Shown: positions 16,453 to 23,819 of the stretch, one piece after another
How positions within the stretch are numbered: the first letter of the stretch is position 1
How the letters are laid out: the number at the start of each line of letters is the position of its first letter
Source: SIG710 sp045587665
Lineage (GTDB): Bacteria > Bacillota > Clostridia > Oscillospirales > CAG-272
DNA: 35,347 nucleotides
Direction of reading: 5' to 3'
Assembly: GCA_045587665.1 (NCBI GenBank)
Contig: JAZNCT010000096.1
Span: 1 to 35,347 of the forward strand
Made by a program: the position numbers and the translations under genes
The notes under the pieces: generated by a model
The model's input: only the letters and a program-made list of their open reading frames with translations
What the model was told of the DNA's origin: nothing
Databases searched by the model: none

Positions 16453-17913
16453 TCAAGTCTGAGAGTTTACGTCCTCGGTTTGCGCTCTGCCCAGCTCCTT
16501 GTTCATTTTAGCAAGGGTCTTCTTATCCAGGTTGTAAATGAGTCCAAGACCAACAAACTGCATAACAGCCGAAGCCAGGAACAGAATCGCTACAAGGGTA
16601 CGGAGCTCAATGGCAAATTCCCAGGGGAGAAGGGTGGGGTCGATAAAAGCAGCGCCGGTTTTTGGATCTATTGCATTATTAACATAACCCATACCCTGCA
16701 TTATTATAAGCGCAACAGCGGGGCCGATGCCCTGAGCCAGCTTGCGGAAGAAGGAGTGAAGCGAATAAACAACGCCCTCTTCTCTCTTTCCTGTTTTCCA
16801 TTCGTTATAGTCTATAGCATCACCCATCATAGCCCATGAAACTGTAGAATAGATGCCGAGACCAAGGCTGTAAACAAGCTGACAAAGTATGTAAATGATA
16901 AGATCGAGGCCGGTGTTCTCAGGGAAGATTATAAAGAGCCCGAGACCGCCTATGATAGAGCAGATCGCGCCAACTACCGAAAGCTCCTTTTTGCCGTATT
17001 TTTCAACCATTTTGCGGGCAAGAGGTGTAAACACAACTATGGGTATCATGGCAAAGAGCTGAACTATACCCGAGATCTCTGTGTTTTTAAAATAGATCTG
17101 GAATGTAACCGAAACGGCTGTTGCAGCACCCTGCATACCAACAAACATACCCATAGCCGCAAGAGTTGCACCCACAGCGGGACGGTTGCGTGCAAAGTTT
17201 GCAAGAGCTTTGAAAACATTAAATTTAGGCTGATCTTCGTTTAGCCTGGTGTCGGTATCAACCCTTATCTCGGTATTCTTTATCATAAACTGGAAGCATA
17301 TGAATCCCAGTGCACCCATTATAAGAGCAGCGATAAAGACCATATTTCCGTTGAGAGATTCGTCTTTATTATAAATAATAAATGGCAGGATGACCATGGG
17401 GAGCATATTGCCAACCATAGAGCCTATTGAACGCCAAGCAGAGAGGGAGGCTCTGTCGGCAGATTTATCCGAAATGATAGAGAGAAGCGAACCGTAGGGG
17501 ACATTTGCAATTGTATAGAAAGCGTCCCAAACAACATAACCGGCAATGAATATGATAAACTTAGCCCAAACGGGTGCGCCGGGGAATGGGAGGAAGCAGC
17601 AGGCACCGCCAATTATCAGACCGATAGAGCCTACCCAGATATACTGCAGAAATTTATTTCTCTTATACTTGTGCTTATCGGCGTCTATCATAGAGCCTAT
17701 CAGCGGGTCATTGATAGCATCCCAAACCTGAACGATTATAAGGAGCAGAGAATACCAAGCACTCATGCCCATTACCTGTGTCCAGAAGAGAGCCATAGTT
17801 CCCTTAAGAGCAAAGCTCATGTTGCAGCCAAGATCGCCTGCGGCATAAGCGATGCTGTCTCGAATGCCAAATTTTCTGTGTGTTTTTGTTTGGTTTTTAA
17901 CTTGGTTTTCCAT
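16453..17913 (-). CDS. GPH (MelB-like) sugar:cation symporter
   Basis: This is a 486-residue, twelve-TM member of the glycoside-pentoside-hexuronide family. Marks are the N-terminal IAYAAGDLGCNMSFAL, WDAINDPLIGSMIDADKHKYKRNKFLQYI (the cytoplasmic D-x4-G-x-x-D loop and following basic stretch), FYTIANVPYGSLLSIIS and the later MMGDAIDYNEWKTGKREEGVVYS. These transporters carry melibiose, glucuronides, xylosides or related glycosides with Na+ or H+. The gene lies upstream of GH2 on the same strand (119 nt gap), and the pair should import and cleave a glycoside. The start ATG has GAGG a few bases upstream. It is divergent from an AraC regulator, which is the probable local controller. Confidence 0.93.
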   Translation of the reverse strand: MENQVKNQTKTHRKFGIRDSIAYAAGDLGCNMSFALKGTMALFWTQVMGMSAWYSLLLIIVQVWDAINDPLIGSMIDADKHKYKRNKFLQYIWVGSIGLIIGGACCFLPFPGAPVWAKFIIFIAGYVVWDAFYTIANVPYGSLLSIISDKSADRASLSAWRSIGSMVGNMLPMVILPFIIYNKDESLNGNMVFIAALIMGALGFICFQFMIKNTEIRVDTDTRLNEDQPKFNVFKALANFARNRPAVGATLAAMGMFVGMQGAATAVSVTFQIYFKNTEISGIVQLFAMIPIVVFTPLARKMVEKYGKKELSVVGAICSIIGGLGLFIIFPENTGLDLIIYILCQLVYSLGLGIYSTVSWAMMGDAIDYNEWKTGKREEGVVYSLHSFFRKLAQGIGPAVALIIMQGMGYVNNAIDPKTGAAFIDPTLLPWEFAIELRTLVAILFLASAVMQFVGLGLIYNLDKKTLAKMNKELGRAQTEDVNSQT

Positions 17914-17969
17914 AAAAATTCCTCTTTTCTGATAGATTGAGTTTTTTTAGAATTTTGTTTTATGCGAAC

Positions 17970-17986
17970 AAATAGATCACCTATTT
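17970..17986. promoter_or_regulatory. Inverted repeat in the GPH-AraC divergent promoter region
   Basis: AAATAG (17970-17975) and CTATTT (17981-17986) flank a 5-bp centre, about 57 bp upstream of the GPH start. Position and symmetry suit an operator, but the sequence is AT-rich and short, so chance is possible. Confidence 0.35.
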
Positions 17987-17993
17987 AAGTATA

Positions 17994-18023
17994 GAGTATT
18001 TTAGCAAATAGCGTGAGTATTTT
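17994..18023. promoter_or_regulatory. Direct repeats with 21-bp period, candidate AraC-family operator
   Basis: GAGTATTTT occurs at 17994-18002 and again at 18015-18023, exactly 21 bp apart, i.e. two helical turns. Paired direct half-sites at this spacing are typical of dimeric AraC/XylS regulators. The site lies between the GPH gene and the AraC-family gene it diverges from. Confidence 0.5.
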
Positions 18024-18069
18024 TTTTATATAATTTTGTATTATCTTAATCTTTTTGTATAAAAATATA

Positions 18070-18098
18070 TTGTAAATATACAAAAAAAATGATATAAT
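18070..18098 (+). promoter_or_regulatory. Promoter of the AraC regulator gene, with overlapping palindrome
   Basis: TTGTAA (18070-18075), 17-bp spacer, TATAAT (18093-18098). The -35 is part of TTGTAAATATACAA (18070-18083), a palindrome TTGTA-N4-TACAA that could let a repressor block the promoter. The ATG at 18097 overlaps the -10 box and is not usable. Confidence 0.6.
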
Positions 18099-18138
18099 GA
18101 GTTTGATATTGGAAAAAATGCCGAATGGGGGTAGAAAT

Positions 18139-19344
18139 GTGTTTTACAGCAGTGAGCTTGAATATATGAAAAAAGTTTTTGAGAGGCTGAGGCTAAGGAG
18201 TGGCGAGATATCCACCGGCAGCTATTTGGATGAAATGTTTGACCGTTCGGCACTTTTGCACAGCGAAAAAGAAACTGTAGCGGGCTTCCTTGGAGAAATA
18301 AAGCCCCAAACGGTTTATAAGCTAAAGGATAGCTTTGATCTTTCATATATTTATTTTCTATTGCCTATGCAGTCGGAACAACTGCTGTTTTTTGCCGGCC
18401 CGTATATAAATTCGGTGTTTTCAGACGAGAGACTTCTTGAGATCGGAGAAAAAAACAGGATACATCCCAAAAATCAAAAAGCTCTTGAGAGATATCTGCG
18501 TGGCGTGCCTGTTATTGGAGAAACGGATTCGGTTTTCGCAATGATTGATCTGTTTTGCGAGAGAGTTTTCGGATTTTCTGCATATACGGTGGTGGACAAA
18601 AGCTATGATGAAAGCTATTTTCCTTCCCCGCTCCATAATGAAAAATATGATGATTCCTTGCTTAATATGGATATTATGGAGAGAAGATACAGCTATGAAA
18701 ATGAAATGATGGAGGCGGTTTCTCTGGGGCATATTCATAAGGAAACACAGTTTTTACCTGCCTTTGCCGATTCTTTTTTTGAAAGGCGTACGGCTGACCC
18801 GCTTCGCAATATCAAAAATTATTGTATAATTATGAACACTCTTCTCCGCAAGGCCGCTGAGAGAGGCGGAGTTCACCCTGTTTATCTCGATCGTGTATCC
18901 TCTGATTTTGCGGTGAGCATAGAGCTGTTTCAAAGCAAAAAAGACGCTGAGAGCGGTATGCGGGATATGTTTCGCTCATATTGCCGTCTTGTGCGCAAAC
19001 ATTCCACAAGAGATTATTCGCCTATCGTTCAAAAGGTGATATTGAAAATTGATGCGGATCTTTCCTCTGAGCTTTCTTTGAGCGTTTTGGCAGAACAGCA
19101 CAGTGTAAGCCCGGGATATCTTTCCGGCATATTTAAAAGGGAGACCGGAAAGAGCCTGACCGAATACATTCGGGAAAGACGAATGAAGCGTGCGGCACAT
19201 CTGCTTGAAACAACCAAGCTTCAGATCCAGACGGTTGCCCTTCACTGTGGAATTATGGACGTTCAGTATTTTTCCAAGATATTTAAAAAAGTGATGGGGA
19301 AATCGCCAAGCGAATACAGAGAAAATGTCAAAAGCACAAGATGA
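18139..19344 (+). CDS. AraC-family transcriptional regulator
   Basis: The protein (401 residues) ends in a two-HTH AraC/XylS DNA-binding domain (about 297-397): LSLSVLAEQHSVSPGYLSGI is the first HTH, then FKRETGKSLTEYIRERRM, and VALHCGIMDVQYFSKIFKK with VMGKSPSEYR the second. The roughly 290 N-terminal residues are not a simple cupin; they look like the large, poorly defined sensor of clostridial AraC proteins, without TM segments. I place the start at GTG 18139 because GGGGG lies 7-8 nt upstream and the earlier ATG at 18097 is inside the -10 box. It diverges from the GPH symporter and precedes a sugar ABC importer, so it may control one or both. Confidence 0.88.
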   Translation: MFYSSELEYMKKVFERLRLRSGEISTGSYLDEMFDRSALLHSEKETVAGFLGEIKPQTVYKLKDSFDLSYIYFLLPMQSEQLLFFAGPYINSVFSDERLLEIGEKNRIHPKNQKALERYLRGVPVIGETDSVFAMIDLFCERVFGFSAYTVVDKSYDESYFPSPLHNEKYDDSLLNMDIMERRYSYENEMMEAVSLGHIHKETQFLPAFADSFFERRTADPLRNIKNYCIIMNTLLRKAAERGGVHPVYLDRVSSDFAVSIELFQSKKDAESGMRDMFRSYCRLVRKHSTRDYSPIVQKVILKIDADLSSELSLSVLAEQHSVSPGYLSGIFKRETGKSLTEYIRERRMKRAAHLLETTKLQIQTVALHCGIMDVQYFSKIFKKVMGKSPSEYRENVKSTR

Positions 19345-19387
19345 TTTTAGGTAAATGGGTGATTTTTAAATAAAATCATCGGTAAAT
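19340..19387. promoter_or_regulatory. Inverted and direct repeats upstream of the sugar ABC operon
   Basis: GATGATTTTA (from 19342) and TAAAATCATC (to 19380) are inverted copies, and GGTAAAT occurs at 19350-19356 and 19381-19387, 31 bp apart, ending just before the -35 box. It could act as a weak hairpin after the AraC gene or as an operator for the ABC operon. Confidence 0.35.
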
Positions 19388-19388
19388 A

Positions 19389-19417
19389 TTGATAAATCAG
19401 GTGTGTTATGGTATAAT
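19389..19417 (+). promoter_or_regulatory. Sigma-A promoter of the sugar ABC operon
   Basis: TTGATA (19389-19394) and TATAAT (19412-19417) are 17 bp apart, about 34 bp before the first permease start, whose ribosome binding site is GGGAG. Confidence 0.7.
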
Positions 19418-19450
19418 TAAGGCGATATTAAGTTCTTTTGGGAGTATGAA

Positions 19451-20341
19451 ATGGAAAAGAATAACTATAAGGCGTGGCTCTATCTTCTGCCTGCCATAAT
19501 ATTTTTAGGCGTTTTTATGGTCTATCCTTTGGTGGATGTGCTGATATATTCCTTTGAGGAGGGATATAATTCCTCTTCTCAGCTTTATATGGGGATAGGA
19601 ACATATAATTATTCCTATATACTGCGTGACCCCTATTTTCTGCAGGCGCTGAAAAACACTTTTATTCTCGTTATTATAACGGTGCCGCTTTCAACGGCTC
19701 TTGCACTGCTGATCTCTGTCGGGCTCAGCTCTGTTAAATGGCTGAGACATCTTTTTCAAACGGTTTATTTTCTTCCCTATGTTACAAACACGCTGGCAGT
19801 AGGACTTGTTTTTATGATCTTGTTTAAGCCCACGGCATATTCTGAAGGCTTTGTAAATATGATAATAAATTTCTTTGGCGGAAGCACTGTGGATTTTATT
19901 GACGGCCCCTACTGGGCAAAGATGCTGGTTTTGTGCGTTTATACCGTGTGGGTGGTAATGCCATTTAAGATCCTTATTTTAACAAGTGCGCTGGCTTCGG
20001 TCAACAATGAATATTACAATGCGGCAAAGATAGACGGAACATCAAAGCTAAGGACCTTTACAAAGATAACTCTTCCTATGATATCCCCAATGCTATTCTA
20101 TCTTGTTATAACGGGTTTTATAGGAGCTTTTAAGGCATATAGCGATGCTGTGGCGCTCTTCGGAACAAACCTTAACGCTTCTGAAATGAATACTATAGTG
20201 GGATATGTTTATGATATGCTTTACGGCGACGGCGGAGGCTTCCCATCATATGCATCGGCTGCTGCTATAGTCCTTTTTGCAATAGTGCTTACCATAACGG
20301 TTATCAATCTGCTTGTCAGCAGAAAGCACGTACATTACTGA
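19451..20341 (+). CDS. Carbohydrate ABC importer permease (MalF/UgpA-like)
   Basis: This 296-residue membrane protein has six predicted TMs: one at residues about 8-30 (LLPAIIFLGVFMVYPLVDVLIYSF) and five in the permease core. The EAA-type loop reads YYNAAKIDGTSKLRTFTKITLPMISPML, the consensus ABC coupling loop that contacts the ATPase. Short N-terminal form without the extra MalF loop, as in UgpA/MsmF-type proteins. It is the first gene of a three-gene operon, 14 nt before the second permease. It forms a heterodimer with the next gene product to carry a mono- or oligosaccharide inward. No ATPase gene is present in the window, so it must use a shared MsmK/MsiK-type ATPase encoded elsewhere. 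Confidence 0.93.
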   Translation: MEKNNYKAWLYLLPAIIFLGVFMVYPLVDVLIYSFEEGYNSSSQLYMGIGTYNYSYILRDPYFLQALKNTFILVIITVPLSTALALLISVGLSSVKWLRHLFQTVYFLPYVTNTLAVGLVFMILFKPTAYSEGFVNMIINFFGGSTVDFIDGPYWAKMLVLCVYTVWVVMPFKILILTSALASVNNEYYNAAKIDGTSKLRTFTKITLPMISPMLFYLVITGFIGAFKAYSDAVALFGTNLNASEMNTIVGYVYDMLYGDGGGFPSYASAAAIVLFAIVLTITVINLLVSRKHVHY

Positions 20342-20355
20342 GAGAGGTGCCCTCT

Positions 20356-21222
20356 ATGACTGAGAATATTGCCCCTAAAAAAGAGAAAAAGAATCTGCCG
20401 AGCATAGGAAAGATAATAGTTTATATCCTGCTTTCTCTTTGGGCACTTATAGTGCTATTCCCCTTTTACTGGATGATACTCACAAGCTTTAAGAGCTACG
20501 GTGCCTATAACGGCGAGCATATACCAAAGCTTTTTACTCTTTCGCCAACTATTGAAAACTATTTTACCGCTTTTGAAAGCGTTCCGCTTCTTGACTATTT
20601 TGTAAACACCTTGATCTTTACCCTTGCAACAACGGCAATAATGCTTGTGGTTATAATTCCGGCGGCATTTGCCTTTGCAAGACTGAACTTCAGGGGAAAG
20701 AACCTGCTTTTCACTATGTTTTTGGCACTAATGATGATCCCGGGAGAGCTTGTTGTTATAACGAATTTTGTAACGGTAACAAACTTGGGTCTCAGAAACA
20801 GCTTTCCGGGGCTTATCCTGCCATCTGTCACCTCGGTGTTCTATATCTATCTGTTAAAGGAGAATTTCTCTCAGATACCGGACGAGCTTTATCTTGCCGC
20901 AAAGGTGGACGGAACTACAGACCTTAAATATATGTTTAAGGTGATGCTTCCCATGTGCAAGCCAACGGTCATTACTGTTACAATACTCAAGATAATAGAG
21001 TGCTGGAACTCCTATGTGTGGCCAAGACTCATTACAGATGATCCTGCATATTTCCTGGTTTCAAACGGTATACAGGAGATAAGGGAAAACGGATTTGGAA
21101 GAGAGAATATCCCTGCAATGATGGCATCTGTTGTGGTTATATCGGTTCCGCTGATAATATTGTTCCTCATATTCCGCAAAAAGATAATGGAGGGTGTTGC
21201 AAGAGGAGGTACAAAGGGATGA
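20356..21222 (+). CDS. Carbohydrate ABC importer permease (MalG/UgpE-like)
   Basis: This is the second permease (288 residues, six TMs). The N-terminal TM region LWALIVLFPFYWMILTSFKS is typical of MalG-type proteins, and the coupling loop reads ELYLAAKVDGTTDLKYMFKVMLPMCKP. I chose ATG 20356, which has AGAGAGG upstream at 8-10 nt; a GTG at 20347 sits inside that ribosome binding region. The stop overlaps the start of the solute-binding protein by 4 nt (ATGA), so the two are translationally coupled. It pairs with the permease at 19451. Confidence 0.92.
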   Translation: MTENIAPKKEKKNLPSIGKIIVYILLSLWALIVLFPFYWMILTSFKSYGAYNGEHIPKLFTLSPTIENYFTAFESVPLLDYFVNTLIFTLATTAIMLVVIIPAAFAFARLNFRGKNLLFTMFLALMMIPGELVVITNFVTVTNLGLRNSFPGLILPSVTSVFYIYLLKENFSQIPDELYLAAKVDGTTDLKYMFKVMLPMCKPTVITVTILKIIECWNSYVWPRLITDDPAYFLVSNGIQEIRENGFGRENIPAMMASVVVISVPLIILFLIFRKKIMEGVARGGTKG

Positions 21223-22814
21223 TAAAGAGAATATTTGCCTTTGTGATCTGTCTTTGCCTATGTGCTCCAATGCTTGTTTCCTGTCACGGCGCAAAGGATA
21301 CATCACCTTTTGAGATACCTGCAGAATTCGATGCTTCAAAAAATTATGAGATAACCTTTTGGGCAAAAAATGACACAAATATCACACAGGTCAACATCTA
21401 TAAAAAAGCTATTGAGGATTTTGAAAAGCTTTATCCTAATATTAAGGTCACTCTGAAGCTTTACACCGATTACGGCAGAATATACAGTGATGTTATCACA
21501 AATATTGCAACAGACACAACACCTAATGTGTGCATCACATACCCTGACCACATCGCAACCTATATGACGGGTGAAAACACGGTTGTGCCTCTGGGCGAGC
21601 TGATGCAGGATAAAAAATACGGCTTTGGCGGAAGTGAGCTGAAATTTGATTCTCCAAAAGCAGAAGAGATAATCCCAAAATTTCTTGAAGAGTGCAGACT
21701 GGGAGCAGATTATTATGCCCTGCCGTTTATGAGATCGACCGAGGCTTGTTATGTGAACAAAACTTATGTTGAAGCACTGGGGTATGAACTGCCCCGGGTG
21801 CTCACTTGGGATTTTGTTTTTGAGGTGTCCGAGGCGGCAATGAAGAAGGATGCCGAGGGTAATTTTACAGTAAACGGACAAAAGATTATGATACCTTTTA
21901 TATATAAATCCACAGACAACATGATGATACAGATGCTCAGTCAGCTTGATGGGGATTATTCAAATGATAAGGGTGATATCCTTTTGTTTAACGATACTAC
22001 CAAGGACCTGCTTTATACCATTGCCGACCATGCAAAAACGAGAGCTTTTTGCACCTTTAAGATACAGGGCTATCCGGCAAACTATCTTAATGCAGGTCAG
22101 TGCATATTTGCTGTTGACTCAACGGCGGGCGCAACCTGGATGGGTATGGATGCTCCAAATGTGGACATACCCGAGGAGGACATAGTGGAGTTTGAAACAG
22201 AGGTCATGATGATACCTCAGTTCAACCCGGAGGAGCCTGAAATGATATCTCAAGGGCCTTCGATGTGTATATTTAATAAGGAAGATGACGGTGAAGTTCT
22301 GGCTTCGTGGCTTTTTGCCCAGTATATGCTTACAAACGATGTTCAGATAGCATATTCACAAACAGAGGGATATGCTCCCGTTACGTCAAAAGCACAAAAC
22401 TCCGAGGTGTTTCAGAATTATCTTTTTTCCGAGGGCAAGGATAACGAGCTTCATTATGATGTAAAAATGAAGGCTGTTAAGCTCCTGATAGATAACACCG
22501 ATAACACCTTTACTACCCCGGTGTTTAACGGCTCTGCTTCTCTTCGCGATGCGGCAGGAACTCTTATTGAAAATGTAACACTGTCTGTAAGAAGAAAGCA
22601 GAAAATTGATGAAAAATATATAGAAGAGCTTTATGAAGATGTGCAGGCACTGTACCGACTGGGAGAGCACGAGCCCTCAAATGGCATTAAAGAAGAGAGG
22701 GGGCCTTTGCCTCTTGGATCTGCTGCGTTGATAGCTGCATTAGTCCTTGCTTGGGCTGCGATTTTGGCGTATTTGGCTTTTGAAGGAGTAAAAAAACGAA
22801 AAAAATCGTCATAA
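21219..22814 (+). CDS. Extracellular sugar-binding lipoprotein with an extra C-terminal TM anchor
   Basis: This 531-residue family-1 solute-binding protein starts with a lipoprotein signal (MIKRIFAFVICLCLCAPMLVSC, lipobox cysteine about residue 22). The mature domain opens with YEITFWAKNDTNITQ and FEKLYPNIKVTLKL, typical of carbohydrate-binding proteins. It ends with an unusual segment: LPLGSAALIAALVLAWAAILAYLAF (about 498-522) followed by KKRKKSS, a good TM helix with a positive cytosolic end. So the protein seems fixed to the membrane at both ends. It is also longer than the usual 400-450 residues. It is the last gene of the operon, whereas binding proteins are most often first. Substrate unknown; the nearby GH2 and GPH suggest a glycoside. 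Confidence 0.85.
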   Translation: MIKRIFAFVICLCLCAPMLVSCHGAKDTSPFEIPAEFDASKNYEITFWAKNDTNITQVNIYKKAIEDFEKLYPNIKVTLKLYTDYGRIYSDVITNIATDTTPNVCITYPDHIATYMTGENTVVPLGELMQDKKYGFGGSELKFDSPKAEEIIPKFLEECRLGADYYALPFMRSTEACYVNKTYVEALGYELPRVLTWDFVFEVSEAAMKKDAEGNFTVNGQKIMIPFIYKSTDNMMIQMLSQLDGDYSNDKGDILLFNDTTKDLLYTIADHAKTRAFCTFKIQGYPANYLNAGQCIFAVDSTAGATWMGMDAPNVDIPEEDIVEFETEVMMIPQFNPEEPEMISQGPSMCIFNKEDDGEVLASWLFAQYMLTNDVQIAYSQTEGYAPVTSKAQNSEVFQNYLFSEGKDNELHYDVKMKAVKLLIDNTDNTFTTPVFNGSASLRDAAGTLIENVTLSVRRKQKIDEKYIEELYEDVQALYRLGEHEPSNGIKEERGPLPLGSAALIAALVLAWAAILAYLAFEGVKKRKKSS

Positions 22815-22817
22815 CCC

Positions 22818-22845
22818 TTGACAAATTCCTTTTTTTGAGTATAAT
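22818..22845 (+). promoter_or_regulatory. Strong sigma-A promoter of the OB-fold lipoprotein gene
   Basis: TTGACA (22818-22823) and TATAAT (22840-22845), both perfect, are 16 bp apart and begin only 4 nt after the preceding stop codon. No terminator separates the sugar ABC operon from this gene, so some read-through is likely. Confidence 0.75.
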
Positions 22846-22878
22846 ATATTACATTCTATAACAAAGGAGAATAAAGTT

Positions 22879-23664
22879 ATGAAAAAGTTCTTAGTTGTGC
22901 TTATGGCACTCACACTTATGCTTGCTATGATTGCTTGCGGAGAAGTTGCTGACGGTGCAGATACCGGAGCAGACACAGGTGCAGACACAGGTGCAGACAC
23001 TGCTGACACAGCAGCTGATACATCTGTAGATACAGAGCCTGTAGTTGACGATGCGGTTATGAGCTATGCAGAGTATGCTGCAGCTGCCGCTGATGATGCA
23101 GTTGTTATCGAGGCATATGTTCAGGCAACACAGTCTTGGTATAAGGACGCTATCGTTGTTTATGCTCAGGACCAGGAGGGCGGCTATTTCATCTACAATA
23201 TGGCTTGCGCTGAAGAGGATGCTGCAAAGCTCGTTCCCGGTACAAAGATCCGTGTAAACGGCTTCAAGACCGAGTGGGAGGGCATGGTAGAGGTTGCTGA
23301 AGGTGCAACATTTGAGATCGTTGAGGGTGCAGACAGCTTTGTTGCAGAGGCTATTGACCTGACAGATAAGCTTGGCACAGATGAGCTGAAGAACTATCAG
23401 TCTCAGCTTGCTGCTTTCAAGGGCCTCACAGTTAAGACCATTGAATATAAGAACGGCGAGCCCGGTGACGACATCTACCTCACACTCACAAAGGGTGATG
23501 CAGACTACAGCTTCTGCGTTGAGCGTTATCTCACAGCTCCCGATACAGATGTTTATACAACTGTAGGCACACTTAAGGCAGGCGACGTTGTTGATGTAGA
23601 AGGCTTTGTATACTGGTATAAGGATTCTCAGCCTCATATCACAGCTATTGCTCTTGCAGAATAA
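22879..23664 (+). CDS. Repeat-bearing lipoprotein, probably with two OB-fold-like domains
   Basis: The protein (261 residues) has a lipoprotein signal (MKKFLVVLMALTLMLAMIAC, cysteine about 20), then an Asp/Thr/Ala-rich linker made of four GADT units and degenerate ADT/VDT copies (about 26-53), and a globular part. The latter looks like two similar beta-rich halves: VVIEAYVQATQSWYKDAIVVYAQDQEGGYFIYN... with VPGTKIRVNGFKTEWEGMVEV, and LTVKTIEYKNG...YSFCVERYL... with LKAGDVVDVEGFVYWYKDSQPHITAI. The G-x-x-V-x-V-x-G-F patterns recall OB folds. This is inference; I cannot name a family with certainty. Codon use is highly biased, the promoter is near-perfect and the site AAAGGAG is strong, so it is probably an abundant surface protein. 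Function unknown. Confidence 0.82.
   Translation: MKKFLVVLMALTLMLAMIACGEVADGADTGADTGADTGADTADTAADTSVDTEPVVDDAVMSYAEYAAAAADDAVVIEAYVQATQSWYKDAIVVYAQDQEGGYFIYNMACAEEDAAKLVPGTKIRVNGFKTEWEGMVEVAEGATFEIVEGADSFVAEAIDLTDKLGTDELKNYQSQLAAFKGLTVKTIEYKNGEPGDDIYLTLTKGDADYSFCVERYLTAPDTDVYTTVGTLKAGDVVDVEGFVYWYKDSQPHITAIALAE
22954..23001 (+). repeat. 12-bp tandem repeat encoding GADT
   Basis: Four consecutive 12-bp units (consensus GGTGCAGACACA) encode GADT-GADT-GADT-GADT in the lipoprotein linker. Units two to four are nearly identical at DNA level, which permits slippage and length variation without a frameshift. Confidence 0.9.
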
Positions 23665-23683
23665 TTTTTGAAAATAATAACTT

Positions 23684-23716
23684 TGCGGCTTTATCTTGCA
23701 TAAAGCCGCATTTGTT
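23684..23716 (+). terminator. Intrinsic terminator after the OB-fold lipoprotein gene
   Basis: TGCGGCTTTAT (23684-23694) and ATAAAGCCGCA (23700-23710) make an 11-bp perfect stem with a 5-nt loop followed by TTTGTTTTT. Confidence 0.9.
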
Positions 23717-23761
23717 TTTCTGTATTTCTTTTTTGATGTTTTCGAACCGAATCTTTTTAGA

Positions 23762-23790
23762 TTGAATTTTTTCGCAAAATGTGTTAGAAT
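23762..23790 (+). promoter_or_regulatory. Promoter of the YitT-family gene
   Basis: TTGAAT (23762-23767) and TAGAAT (23785-23790) with a 17-bp spacer, about 30 bp before ATG 23820. Confidence 0.55.
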
Positions 23791-23819
23791 AATGTAAGAA
23801 GAAACATTTTGGAGGGAAT

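Noticed and set aside
14060..19344. GH2-GPH-AraC segment as a horizontally acquired island
   Set aside because: There is no integrase, tRNA, direct-repeat boundary or clear base-composition shift; this is a usual layout for clostridial sugar loci.
22954..23001. The GADT repeat considered as a CRISPR or mobile-element repeat
   Set aside because: The units are 12 bp, in frame, without spacers, and inside a lipoprotein linker.
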